Assembly: GCF_014217565.1 (NCBI RefSeq)
Contig: NZ_CP043661.1
Location: forward strand, 6,262,001 to 6,326,000
DNA from: Kribbella qitaiheensis
GTDB lineage: Bacteria; Actinomycetota; Actinomycetes; Propionibacteriales; Kribbellaceae
Reading direction: 5' to 3'
DNA length: 64,000 nucleotides
Part shown: piece after piece, positions 1 to 8,171 of the stretch
How the letters are laid out: every line of letters begins with the position of its first letter
Numbering within the stretch: position 1 is the first letter of the stretch
Made by a program: the position numbers and the translations under genes
The notes under the pieces: generated by a model
Told to the model about the DNA's origin: nothing
The model's input: only the letters and a program-made list of their open reading frames with translations
Database searches by the model: none

Positions 1-180
1 GCTGACGTCGTAGTGCGACGCGAGCTCCTTCTCCGATGGGAGCCGGGTGCCCTTCTCGAGATCGCCGGACAGGATTTTCGTACGGAGGTCATTGATCACC
101 TGGTCCGCGGCGCTCGTGCGGTCTCTGCGGTAGGTGCTTCCCCCCAGAACGTCGGTCATCGTGCCCGCTCTCTCAGACAT
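1..180 (-). CDS. GntR-family transcriptional regulator, 5' part only
   Basis: The minus strand encodes 60 residues from an ATG at 180 to the window edge. Residues about 22-60 contain the start of a GntR winged-helix domain (AADQVINDLRTKILSGDL, then GTRLPSEKELASHYDVS), which binds DNA and usually responds to a small carboxylate. A second ATG at 159 is an alternative start. It lies last in the minus-strand operon that starts near 7584, 70 bases after the GlcG-like gene, so it probably regulates that operon. The effector domain (FCD or UTRA) is outside the window, so the subfamily is unknown. Confidence 0.85.
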   Translation of the reverse strand, partial: MSERAGTMTDVLGGSTYRRDRTSAADQVINDLRTKILSGDLEKGTRLPSEKELASHYDVS

Positions 181-250
181 TTGTACACTTGGTCACTTGA
201 AGAATATCGGCGAGCGGGCCGCATTCGCACCGACGACCCGCCGCCGCAGC

Positions 251-682
251 TCAGTCCTCGCCGGGTTCGGCCACGAGCCCCGCGGCCTCGGCCCCGGCGA
301 GGGCGCACGCTTCGTCGGCATCGGGGTGGTGCCCGCTGACCCCGATCGCCCCGAGAAGTACGCCTGCACCGTCGCGGACGAGCACGCCACCGGGAACAGG
401 GACGAGCTCTCCGTCCGCCAATGAGGTGACTGCCCCGATGAAGGCGGGGTGGGCCGCGGCTTTTCCGGCCAGCGATCGGCTGCCGACACCCAGGTTGAGT
501 GCGCCACGGGCTTTGCCGCGCGCGATGCGCTCCCGCAGCAGGCTGGAGTCGTCTTCGCGGGCAAACGCGACCAGTTGGCCGGCGGCGTCCAGCACCGCCA
601 CTGTCATCGGAGGAAACCTCGCCGCGCGGGCATGCGCGAGCACGCCGTCGACGACCGTTCGCGCGGCTGACAGCGCGATCAT
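251..682 (-). CDS. GlcG/HbpS-family protein (DUF336)
   Basis: A 143-residue protein with the typical GlcG/HbpS layout: an N-terminal helix (ALSAARTVVDGVLAHA), a strand MTVAVLDAAGQLVAF, the conserved ARGKARGALNLGVGSRSL segment and a C-terminal GAIGVSGHHPDADEACALAG stretch. Family members bind haem or small ligands, or are encoded with carboxylic-acid and diol catabolism genes; the precise job is unknown. The ATG at 682 overlaps the stop of the upstream VOC gene as ATGA, which fixes the start and implies translational coupling. A longer reading frame continues upstream but runs antisense-like through the VOC gene and was not used. Confidence 0.85.
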   Translation of the reverse strand: MIALSAARTVVDGVLAHARAARFPPMTVAVLDAAGQLVAFAREDDSSLLRERIARGKARGALNLGVGSRSLAGKAAAHPAFIGAVTSLADGELVPVPGGVLVRDGAGVLLGAIGVSGHHPDADEACALAGAEAAGLVAEPGED

Positions 683-1125
683 CGGTCCCCACTGCCCTCG
701 GAGAACGACACGCCGTCGATCCCTCCGACCGGGTCGGTGTACAGCCGGATCACCAGCCCTTCGGGCGAGGCGAAGTCCACCGCCGCACCGATCCTCGCCG
801 TACGGATCGGCGAACGAGCGACCCGGTTGTCGTCGAGGTGCGCCACCCATCCGTCCAGCGCCGTACGGTCGGCAACCCCGTATGTCACCGGGCTGTACCC
901 GGCCACCTCGGTCGCCATCGACGGGTCGAGACGCAACTGCAACATAGGACCGCCTCCGGGGAGCTGGAGGATCACCGCGAACAAGGCCCCCGACTCGTCG
1001 TGGTGGTCGAACCGTTCGATCCGCGAGGCCCGCAGCACCGTCTCGTACCAGCGGACGCTCGCCTCGATGTCCGTGACCGGCACGAGGACATGGTGGACGC
1101 GGGTCAGCGTGAGGTTGGTGGTCAT
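679..1125 (-). CDS. VOC-superfamily (glyoxalase/dioxygenase fold) protein
   Basis: A 148-residue single-domain VOC protein. The N-terminus has the usual opening LTRVHHVLVPVTDIEASVRW with a metal-ligand-type histidine, and the C-terminus has AAVDFASPEGLVIRLYTDP, which resembles the second VOC half-motif. Such proteins are isomerases, lyases or dioxygenases, and a specific reaction cannot be read here. It sits between a cupin gene (9-base gap) and the GlcG-like gene (4-base overlap), in an operon with an aldolase and an esterase, so a role in turnover of a small oxygenated acid is inferred. Confidence 0.85.
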   Translation of the reverse strand: MTTNLTLTRVHHVLVPVTDIEASVRWYETVLRASRIERFDHHDESGALFAVILQLPGGGPMLQLRLDPSMATEVAGYSPVTYGVADRTALDGWVAHLDDNRVARSPIRTARIGAAVDFASPEGLVIRLYTDPVGGIDGVSFSEGSGDR

Positions 1126-1134
1126 CCCAGACCC

Positions 1135-1683
1135 TCAGCGACCTGGAGCGACTTTGGGGACGGCGTCGAGCATCGTGCCGACCAGCAGGCATGGCTCGTC
1201 AGACCTGTTGCTCCATCCGTGGTTGGTGCCGCGGATGATGACGGTGTCACCCGGCTTCATCAGTACCTCCTCGACGTCGGTTACGAGGTAGATCTCCCCG
1301 ATCACGCAGGTGATGCAGTCGAGCGTGTCCGTCCGGTGCATCGTGGGGTGGCGGGCGCTGTCCTCGGCGGTCGCCTCGATCGGGTGACCGATCTGCTCGT
1401 TGAGCTCGTTGAAGACCTTCAGGTGCGTGTCCGCGTCGCTGTGGTCCGGCGGGATCTCCAGCGCGCGGCAGAGCATCCCGTTCGCGAACGGTTCGCGGGT
1501 CTTCACGTCGAGGGAACGGTCCCCCTCGATTGTGTTGTCGGCGGGCGTCTCCTGGGTTCCCCACAGCGTGGCGCGCCAGTAGAACCCCTCCCTGGACTGG
1601 ACGTTGGTCTGCTCGGTGTCCAGGACGGCGGACTTCCCGTCTTCGTTCGGCCCGACCACGATGCGCTTCCAGCGTGATGCCAT
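1135..1683 (-). CDS. Cupin-domain protein
   Basis: A 182-residue protein. Residues about 85-160 look like a cupin barrel: PHDS-like charged segment, then CVIGEIYLVTDVEEVLMKPGDTVIIRGTNHGW, where MKPGDTVIIRGTNHGWSN is the second cupin motif with its histidine. The N-terminal 80 residues (WKRIVVGPNEDGKSAV) are typical of actinobacterial cupins annotated as hypothetical. The start at 1683 was chosen because an AGGAG lies about 8 bases upstream; an ATG-like start at 1743 would run into poor sequence. Function is unknown; the neighbours suggest a non-haem-metal or isomerase step in the same catabolic operon. Confidence 0.85.
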   Translation of the reverse strand: MASRWKRIVVGPNEDGKSAVLDTEQTNVQSREGFYWRATLWGTQETPADNTIEGDRSLDVKTREPFANGMLCRALEIPPDHSDADTHLKVFNELNEQIGHPIEATAEDSARHPTMHRTDTLDCITCVIGEIYLVTDVEEVLMKPGDTVIIRGTNHGWSNRSDEPCLLVGTMLDAVPKVAPGR

Positions 1684-1762
1684 CTCTGCTACTCCTGTAT
1701 CTCGTTGATTTCCGGGGACGAGGTCGCAATCCGAGGTGGACACCTGCGGCCCGGGGTACGGA

Positions 1763-2605
1763 TCAGCGACCCGGGAAGCCGCTCGCGGGTGCGGGCGGAC
1801 GCGTCAGTGCCGACCCTGCGACAGCCTTGTCGAGTGCCGCGACGGTGTCCTCGCACCAGCTGCGGAACGCCATCACGTCGAGGCCGAGGCAGAAGACCGT
1901 GACGCCGTCCTCGATCGCCTTCGCGCACGCCTCGGTCGTCGGCTCCAGGACCGGGCCACCCATCACGGCGACACCGTGCTCCTTCGCTACGGCAAGCACC
2001 GTACGGTAGGCATCCTGGACCTTCGGGCTGGCGAGCATCGCGGTGCCTTCGCCCATCGCGTACGCGAGGTCGCCGGCGCCGAACGTGATCATCCGGACGG
2101 CCTCGTGGGCACAGATCTCCTCGATGTTCGCGACCCCGTCGGGGTGCTCGATGAGGGGGATGATCATCGTGTTGGCGTTGTTCCACGCGGCGTACTCGGG
2201 GAAGGTGCTGAACGAGTAGCCGCCCGCACGGACCGCCGGGCAGATGCCCCGCTTGCCGGCCGGCGGAAACAGCGCGGCATGAAGCACGGTGTCCACGTCG
2301 GCAGCCGACTTCACCATGGGGACGATCAGCCCCTGCGCACCTGCCTCGAGCGAGCGTCGGATGGCTGTCTCGTCGTGCGCCTCCGGGATCCTCACGATCG
2401 GCACCAGGCCGACGCCGTCGGCGGCGCGTACGGCATCCTCGATCGCCCGCGGGTTCGTCCCGCTGTGCTCGGTGTCGAGCATGACGAAGTCGAAGCCGGT
2501 GCGGCCCATCACCTCGATGAGCGTGTGGTTGCCGGTGAAGCACTGGATGCCGAGGGGGACTACCCCGGTCTCGATCTTGGTGAGCAGCGGGTTGGGTGCG
2601 AACAC
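1763..2605 (-). CDS. HpcH/HpaI-family aldolase
   Basis: A 280-residue protein of the HpcH/HpaI aldolase/citrate lyase family, which cleaves hydroxy-oxo-acids (4-hydroxy-2-oxoheptanedioate, 2-keto-3-deoxy-sugar acids) to pyruvate plus an aldehyde with a divalent metal. Seen features are the FDFVMLDTEHSG motif, the VPIVRIPEAHDE strand (the catalytic Arg and metal-ligand region) and AGAQGLIVPMVKSAADV. Length fits the family. The start is GTG at 2605, one base after the stop of the esterase gene. In this operon it is a good candidate for the last carbon-carbon cleavage of the imported compound; the substrate is not identifiable. Confidence 0.9.
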   Translation of the reverse strand: MFAPNPLLTKIETGVVPLGIQCFTGNHTLIEVMGRTGFDFVMLDTEHSGTNPRAIEDAVRAADGVGLVPIVRIPEAHDETAIRRSLEAGAQGLIVPMVKSAADVDTVLHAALFPPAGKRGICPAVRAGGYSFSTFPEYAAWNNANTMIIPLIEHPDGVANIEEICAHEAVRMITFGAGDLAYAMGEGTAMLASPKVQDAYRTVLAVAKEHGVAVMGGPVLEPTTEACAKAIEDGVTVFCLGLDVMAFRSWCEDTVAALDKAVAGSALTRPPAPASGFPGR

Positions 2606-2606
2606 G

Positions 2607-4121
2607 TCAGTTGTCCTCTCCTGAGCTGGTCGCGTCCGAGCGCTGCGCCCGGATCAGCGCGGTGACGGGGCTGATCTGGAGCGGCTTGCTGGTCGTGACG
2701 TCGTCGATGATCGTGAAGTGCGGGTTGTCGGTGTCGTACGCGGGCCAGGCGGTGCCGTCGAGGTGGCTCGGCACACCGGTGCGGGCGAACTCGGTCCAGG
2801 CGGTCTGGACTGCGTCGTGGACCGCGAGGTCGACGTCGTCGTAGTAGCCCTCGGGGACGAGGCGCCCGAAGACATACGGGTTCTCGGCTGCGTGGAACGC
2901 TCGGGTCCCGTCCTTCTCGGCGCCGGGGGACACGCGCGCGAAACGGTAGTAGTACAAGGTACGGCCGAGCGCGTCGAAGCGGTCGAGTGTCGCCAGCGCC
3001 GGCTCGTGCCACACCGCCGCGGTGTAAACCTCCGCGATGGCCTCGTACGGGGTGAGTCCGCGGCCCGTCAGCTCCTTCACGATGTCGTCGGCGGCGTCGC
3101 CACCGAGGGCGCGTGCCATGTTCACCAACGTGTCGTGCGTGTAGGCGTCCTCGGGCCGGACCTCCGGGTGGGCGTAGAGCGCGTCCGGCCGGATGAACAT
3201 CCGCGACTCGTCCTCGGTGCACCCGAACATGACCGGCACGTCCTCGGGCCATCCCTCGAACCCGGGGGTGATGACGTCGCCGTCGACGACGGGATACCAG
3301 ACGAGGTTCGCGGGCGTGTGGACCTGCCCCTGGGGCGGGAAGATCCCGCTGTTGGCCAGCGATGCCACCCGGACTGGCTCGGGCTCGATCACGCGCATCT
3401 CGTCGACCGTGTCGCAGCCGAGCGCTGACTTCATCCGCTGGGTCGCGGCGCGTGCTCGCTCGTAGGAGGGTGAGCCCGCGACGGCGTAGTCCTCGAAGCC
3501 CGCGCTTTGGATGATCGCGCGGTGGAACAGCCCCCGCGCCGATGGTGTGGAGAGCAGCGCGCGGGTCGCGGCGCCGCCGGCGGACTGCCCGAAGATCGTC
3601 ACGCAGCCCGGGTCGCCGCCGAACGCTTCGATGGTGGACCTGACCCACTCGAGCCCGAGGACCCAGTCGGACACGCCGAAGTTCGCGCCGACCTCGGGGT
3701 CGGTGAGGAACCCGAAGGCACCGAGCCGGTACTCGACCGAGACGACCGTGATGCCGCGCTGCGACAGCGAGGTGCCGTCGTACAGCGGCATCGACGCGGC
3801 CCCGTTGAGGAAGCCGCCGCCGTGGATCCAGAACATCACCGGCTGTTTTGCGGACGGATCGAGGTTGGTCGTCCAGACGTTGAGGTAGAGGCAGTCCTCG
3901 CTCTGACCACCCTTCGGCGTGTGCTCGGTGAGTGCGGTCTGGATCGGGCCGGGCCCGAACGTGGACGCCTCCCGGACGCCCTCCCACGCGGTCGGGGGCT
4001 GTGCGTGCTTCCAGCGCAGATCGCCCACAGGCGGCGCCGCGAACGGGATACCGAGGAACCGGTGGACGTCGCCGTCCTGGACACCGCGCACGGTGCCGAG
4101 CTGCGTTCGTACGTCGGTCAT
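2607..4121 (-). CDS. Type B carboxylesterase/lipase
   Basis: A 504-residue carboxylesterase of the PnbA/acetylcholinesterase-like family. Visible motifs are FLGIPFAAPPVGDLRW near residue 22, SEDCLYLNVW near 74-83, the oxyanion-hole HGGGF at 100-104 and the nucleophile elbow FGQSAGG with Ser180. No signal peptide is seen, so it should act in the cytoplasm on an imported ester. It ends one base before the aldolase start and follows the ATPase gene of an ABC importer by 61 bases, which suggests that the importer brings in an ester that this enzyme hydrolyses. Confidence 0.92.
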   Translation of the reverse strand: MTDVRTQLGTVRGVQDGDVHRFLGIPFAAPPVGDLRWKHAQPPTAWEGVREASTFGPGPIQTALTEHTPKGGQSEDCLYLNVWTTNLDPSAKQPVMFWIHGGGFLNGAASMPLYDGTSLSQRGITVVSVEYRLGAFGFLTDPEVGANFGVSDWVLGLEWVRSTIEAFGGDPGCVTIFGQSAGGAATRALLSTPSARGLFHRAIIQSAGFEDYAVAGSPSYERARAATQRMKSALGCDTVDEMRVIEPEPVRVASLANSGIFPPQGQVHTPANLVWYPVVDGDVITPGFEGWPEDVPVMFGCTEDESRMFIRPDALYAHPEVRPEDAYTHDTLVNMARALGGDAADDIVKELTGRGLTPYEAIAEVYTAAVWHEPALATLDRFDALGRTLYYYRFARVSPGAEKDGTRAFHAAENPYVFGRLVPEGYYDDVDLAVHDAVQTAWTEFARTGVPSHLDGTAWPAYDTDNPHFTIIDDVTTSKPLQISPVTALIRAQRSDATSSGEDN

Positions 4122-4182
4122 GAGAGAACACCTTCCTTCTCGGGTGCCGTGGGCATGGCGACGGCGAGGGCTTCGATCACGG

Positions 4183-5013
4183 TCATGCGTTGGCTTCCCG
4201 GATCAGGCGGAGCACTCGGGTACGAAGCGCGACGAACTCCGGCAGAGCCTTCGTCGCGAGCTGGTCGCGGTTGGGACCCAGATCGACGGTGATCTCTTCA
4301 CGGACTCGGGTCGGGGAGCCCGACAGCACCACCACCCGGTCGCCGAGGTACACGGCCTCGTCGATGTCGTGGGTGACGAGCACGATCGTCATGCCGAAGG
4401 CGTCGCGCACGCTCAGGACGAGATCCTCGAGATCAGCACGGGTCTGGGCGTCAACGGAAGCGAACGGCTCGTCCATGAGTAGGGCTCTCGGCTCGTACGC
4501 GAGCGCACGGGCGATCGCGACCCGCTGTTGCATGCCGCCCGACAGCTGCCACGGGTACTTCGTCCCGGTTCCGTCGAGTCCGACGGCGATGAGCGCGGCT
4601 TGTGCCGTGGCGATCCGCTCGGTCTTCGGCATGCCCTTGGAGCGCAGCGGCAGCATCACGTTGCGCTCCACCGACATCCAGGGCATCAATGACCGGCTGT
4701 AGTCCTGGAAGACGACGGCGATCTCCGCCGGCGGCCGGTCGACAACGCGCCCTTGCACCTGGACCGTGCCGGCAGTCGGTGGCATCAGGCCAGACATGCA
4801 GCGTAGGAGCGTGGTCTTCCCAGCTCCCGAGGGGCCGACGAGGCAGACGAACTCGCCGGTCGCCACATCGAGGTCGACGTCGTCGAGGACGAACTGATCC
4901 CCTGTACGGGTCCGGTAGCTCTTGCGCAGTCCTTGCACCGACAGGATCGGTGTGTTGCCAGGTGCCGTCGAGCTCGGCTGTGTACTGGTCTCGATCACGG
5001 CTGTTCTCCTCAT
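4183..5013 (-). CDS. ABC transporter ATP-binding protein, SsuB/TauB type
   Basis: A 276-residue nucleotide-binding protein. Walker A is GPSGAGKTT near residue 60, the Q-loop is VFQDYSRSLMPW near 101, the signature is LSGGMQQRVAIA near 157 and Walker B is ALLMDEPFASVD near 177, followed by the switch THDIDEA. It energises import with the two permeases and the binding protein just upstream. The ATG at 5013 overlaps the upstream permease stop as ATGA. The layout matches nitrate/sulfonate/taurine importers, a family now known to carry many aromatic and sulfonated acids, so the substrate cannot be fixed from sequence. Confidence 0.93.
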   Translation of the reverse strand: MRRTAVIETSTQPSSTAPGNTPILSVQGLRKSYRTRTGDQFVLDDVDLDVATGEFVCLVGPSGAGKTTLLRCMSGLMPPTAGTVQVQGRVVDRPPAEIAVVFQDYSRSLMPWMSVERNVMLPLRSKGMPKTERIATAQAALIAVGLDGTGTKYPWQLSGGMQQRVAIARALAYEPRALLMDEPFASVDAQTRADLEDLVLSVRDAFGMTIVLVTHDIDEAVYLGDRVVVLSGSPTRVREEITVDLGPNRDQLATKALPEFVALRTRVLRLIREANA

Positions 5014-5813
5014 CCCTGTGTCCCAGTCATGCCGCGGTGCCAGCCGAGCACGACGCGCTCGAAGCCGCGGAAGGCGACGTTGAGCACGTAGCCGAGGACT
5101 CCAAGCAGGACCATCGATGCCCACATGCCCGTGATGTCGAACGACCGCTGCGCGTGTAGCAGTTGGTAGCCGATCCCATGGGTGGCCCCGACCATCTCGC
5201 TGACGACCACCATCACGACGGCAACGGAGACCGACGTCCGCAGGCCGGCGACGATCTGTGGGCTCGCGGCCGGGATGATGAGCCGGAAGGTCCGATCGGT
5301 CCAGCCGATGCGATAGCTGCGAGCGGCGTCGCCGACGAGCGGATCGATTCCGCGGACACCGTCGACGGTGTTGAGCAGGATCGGCCACACTGCCGCCGAG
5401 GCGATCGTGACGACCTGCATCGTCGGCCCGATCCCGAGGACGAGCAATGCTGCGGGTATGAGCGCCAGGCCCGGCACCGCCCGTAGCGTCTCGAGCAGCG
5501 GGTTCATCGCGGCCGCCAGCGGTGGAATCAGACCGAGCACGACACCGAGCGAGATGCCGGCGACGACGGCCAACCCATAGCCGACGCCGAGGTGCCACAG
5601 GCTCGGCACGGCATCGGAGACGAAGTTCGACCCGAACCAGACATCCCACAACGTCGCGACGATCTCGGACAGCGGCGGGAAGTAAAGCGACGTCGACCCC
5701 GACGAGGCGACCCACCACACGGCGACGGTGAGGACAGGGACAGCGAGCTCGATCGCGCTGTTGCCTGCCCGACGACCGATGGTCGTCACGCTGTTCGATG
5801 TGCTGCGTGCCAT
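5010..5813 (-). CDS. ABC transporter permease, SsuC type (second permease)
   Basis: A 267-residue inner-membrane permease with about six hydrophobic segments and the binding-protein-dependent EAA-type loop (DAARSYRIGWTDRTFRLIIPAASPQIVAGLR, residues about 162-192) that docks on the ATPase. It is followed by SEMVGATHGIGYQLL, typical of the SsuC/TauC family. The ATG at 5813 lies inside the end of the preceding permease gene, a 28-base overlap, so both are likely translated in a coupled way. Two different permeases suggest a heterodimeric channel. Confidence 0.92.
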   Translation of the reverse strand: MARSTSNSVTTIGRRAGNSAIELAVPVLTVAVWWVASSGSTSLYFPPLSEIVATLWDVWFGSNFVSDAVPSLWHLGVGYGLAVVAGISLGVVLGLIPPLAAAMNPLLETLRAVPGLALIPAALLVLGIGPTMQVVTIASAAVWPILLNTVDGVRGIDPLVGDAARSYRIGWTDRTFRLIIPAASPQIVAGLRTSVSVAVVMVVVSEMVGATHGIGYQLLHAQRSFDITGMWASMVLLGVLGYVLNVAFRGFERVVLGWHRGMTGTQG

Positions 5814-6631
5814 GACAGGGCTCTCCTCTCGAGTCGCATCATCAGGAGGTTGAGGACGACGCCCAGGGCGGTCGCGGCGACGACGTAGGCGTACATCGTC
5901 GGGATCGTGGCGTACTGGGTCTGCGCGATCGCGATCTTCGAGCCGATCCCGGGCACACCGCCGAGAAGCTCGGTGCCGATCGTGAGCAGCAGGCTCATCG
6001 TGGCGGCGATCCGGATCCCGGTCGCGATGAACGGTGCCGCGCTCGGGACGACGAGGTCGAAGACCACCTCGTGGCGGCGCAAGCAGTACGCCTGGGCGAC
6101 GTCCTTCGCCACCGGATCCACCTGATGCACGCCGTACATGGTCTGCAGGAGCAGCGGCCAGACCGAGCCGAACACGATCACGAGCAGGGCGGTCTGCTGC
6201 GTGGCACCGTAGACCAGCAGCGCCAGCGGCAGCAGCACGATCGGCGGGATCGTCCGCAGGAAGTCGATCGCCACCCGGAACAACCTGTAGAGCAGATCGC
6301 TGCCACCGAGGACCAGCCCGACCGGGATCGCGATCGCGATCGACACCAGGAGCCCGGTCACCCAGGTACGGACGGTGCTCCCGAGGGTCGACCAGAACTC
6401 CGCGGTCCCGAGCATGTTCCACAAGGCGTCGGCGACCGCCGTCGGTGGCGCCACCGCCCGGCGGGAAAGCAGCCCGCGATGGACGACAAACTGCCAGACG
6501 ACAATGAGCGCGATGAAGGAGAACGCGGAGCCGGCCAGCCGCCACGCACGGGTGCGGTCCACCCGGCGACGGGCATCGCCGTCTGGCCGACCCCGGGCCA
6601 TGACCTTCTCGTCCGCAAACACGGTGCTCAT
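5786..6631 (-). CDS. ABC transporter permease, SsuC type (first permease)
   Basis: A 281-residue permease homologous to its neighbour. The EAA-type loop reads DVAQAYCLRRHEVVFDLVVPSAAPFIATGIR (about 177-207), followed by GTELLGGVPGIGSKIA. The N-terminal 30 residues are hydrophilic and charged, then the first transmembrane segment starts near residue 33. The start at 6631 was chosen because it overlaps the binding-protein stop as ATGA; a longer frame upstream overlaps the binding-protein gene and was rejected. Confidence 0.92.
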   Translation of the reverse strand: MSTVFADEKVMARGRPDGDARRRVDRTRAWRLAGSAFSFIALIVVWQFVVHRGLLSRRAVAPPTAVADALWNMLGTAEFWSTLGSTVRTWVTGLLVSIAIAIPVGLVLGGSDLLYRLFRVAIDFLRTIPPIVLLPLALLVYGATQQTALLVIVFGSVWPLLLQTMYGVHQVDPVAKDVAQAYCLRRHEVVFDLVVPSAAPFIATGIRIAATMSLLLTIGTELLGGVPGIGSKIAIAQTQYATIPTMYAYVVAATALGVVLNLLMMRLERRALSWHAAHRTA

Positions 6632-7584
6632 GAAGCGACGAGCACCGTGTCGAGGTCGATCGGCTTCGGAATGACCTTGTATTGGACCATTAGGTCGACG
6701 ACCGTCTGAAGCCGGTCGCGCTGGATCGTCGTCGGAGCGAACTGGGGAAGGGCCATCGTCTTCGCCAGCTCCGGGCTGATCTTGGCGGTCGCCTTCTCCA
6801 CCACGATCTTGCGGACGCGCTCGGGGTCGTGAGCAAGCTCGTCGTTGGCCTTCTCGGCAGCCGCGGCGAACCGCTCGACGACCTCGGGGTTCTTCTCGGC
6901 GTATTGCTTGGACGTGACCCACACGATCAGCGGCGCGGACGGCATCGCCTCAGCGGTCGGAGCGATGATCGGATCGAGCCCCTCTGCCTGCCCCTCGGAC
7001 CGGCTGGTGACCGCGGCCGCGAGGGTCCCATCGGCCACAGCCCCCGTCAGCGAGTTCGGGGGCATCTCCACGAACTCGACCTTCGTGGAATCCCCACCGA
7101 GCTTGTCGATTGCCGCCGCGGCGGCAAGCTGCGCGGCACCACCGATTCCGTTCACCCCGACCTTCTTGCCCTTCAGGTCGGCGGCCGCTTTCAGGCCACT
7201 GCCGGGCTTGACCAGAATGGCCGTGCTGTCCTGGTCTGCCGTCGCACCGGTCGAGGTCACCGACCCGACGAACACCAGCGGTACACCCTTGGAGATCGCG
7301 GTGAGCGCGCCGACCGCATCCGCCTGACTGAACTTCAGCTGGCCGTTGAGCACCAACGGGACCGCGACCGAGCCAGAAGTTACGTTCTGCCGCGTGACGT
7401 CGAAACCCGCATCGCTGAACTGGGCCGTCTCGAGTGGCGCGACGAACGGTCCCGCTCCGACGCCGACCGTCAGTTTGGTCGGACCACCACTCCCCTCTGC
7501 CTCCGACGAGTCGGATCCACAGCCCGCGACCGCGACCGTGGCGGCCACAACGAGCCACACCCAAATCATTCGACCCTTACCCAT
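6628..7584 (-). CDS. Lipoprotein ABC substrate-binding protein, SsuA/NMT1-like
   Basis: A 318-residue extracellular binding protein. It starts MGKGRMIWVWLVVAATVAVAGC, a lipoprotein signal with lipobox VAGC, and the mature part has the periplasmic-binding type II pattern GVGAGPFVAPLETAQFSDAG, DLKGKKVGVNGIGGAAQLAA and late helices seen in SsuA/NMT1-like proteins. The ATG at 7584 was preferred over one at 7644 because it gives a proper signal peptide. It is first in the importer and catabolic operon running to the left edge, so transcription probably starts in the 7585-7700 region. Confidence 0.92.
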   Translation of the reverse strand: MGKGRMIWVWLVVAATVAVAGCGSDSSEAEGSGGPTKLTVGVGAGPFVAPLETAQFSDAGFDVTRQNVTSGSVAVPLVLNGQLKFSQADAVGALTAISKGVPLVFVGSVTSTGATADQDSTAILVKPGSGLKAAADLKGKKVGVNGIGGAAQLAAAAAIDKLGGDSTKVEFVEMPPNSLTGAVADGTLAAAVTSRSEGQAEGLDPIIAPTAEAMPSAPLIVWVTSKQYAEKNPEVVERFAAAAEKANDELAHDPERVRKIVVEKATAKISPELAKTMALPQFAPTTIQRDRLQTVVDLMVQYKVIPKPIDLDTVLVAS

Positions 7585-8171
7585 CGGGCACCCCTGTCTA
7601 GTGACGGTGACCGCATCCGAACGTGATATCGCAGGTGATCTCATGTCATGTGGTCACCAAGAGACTTGCTGACTTGCGATGGCCTGTCAAGGACAGGGAG
7701 AAGGTCATTTCAGAGATATCGATCCCGCCGGCGGTGCAGTACCGGCCAACAGGCCGCTGATCGGGGACGAGTGCACGCTCCAAATCCACCACCGCAATCC
7801 TGACCGTGGCGTGTGGCCCTCAAAGCCGACGTATCCAAGGCGCGTGAGCAGGCCGGCTCCGCGACACCTGGTTCGACGCGACGGTCCGCCACTCGGTGGA
7901 TCGCACGGGTCTCGACGGGTCGAGGAATTCCTACGCCGGCGTCGTGGAGTGGTCTCGTGAGGGGCGGTGGACCGCGGCCGGTCCCGCCGCGTGGACTAGG
8001 TGTGATGTCCAGGACCGCGTCGTCAAAGGGCTCAGGCGGTCGAAAGTGAGCTCATACAGCCCTCAGCAGCTATCAAACGAGTCCAGTGCGCGCGCTGGCA
8101 ATGACGGCGAAATCTGAAGTCGTTGTCTGCGGAGGATGTCCCCTGATGCGCCTGGCGCCTCTTCGATTCGG
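7585..8171. other. Gene-free stretch between two minus-strand operons
   Basis: No reading frame on either strand here resembles a known protein or has a convincing ribosome site. The left part (about 7585-7700) must hold the promoter of the binding-protein operon. The right part lies downstream of the aldehyde dehydrogenase stop at 8172. Short overlapping frames of 60-90 codons exist on both strands, but this is expected at this base composition. I could not identify a terminator hairpin with a T tract. Confidence 0.5.

Noticed and set aside
251..1192. A 313-codon minus frame covering the GlcG-like gene and beyond
   Set aside because: Only the last 143 codons are family-like; the rest is the arginine/proline-rich shadow of the VOC gene. 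The ATGA overlap marks the true start at 682.
2560..4131. A 523-codon minus frame over the esterase
   Set aside because: Shadow frame of the esterase gene with Arg/Pro-rich composition; the other frame has all catalytic motifs.
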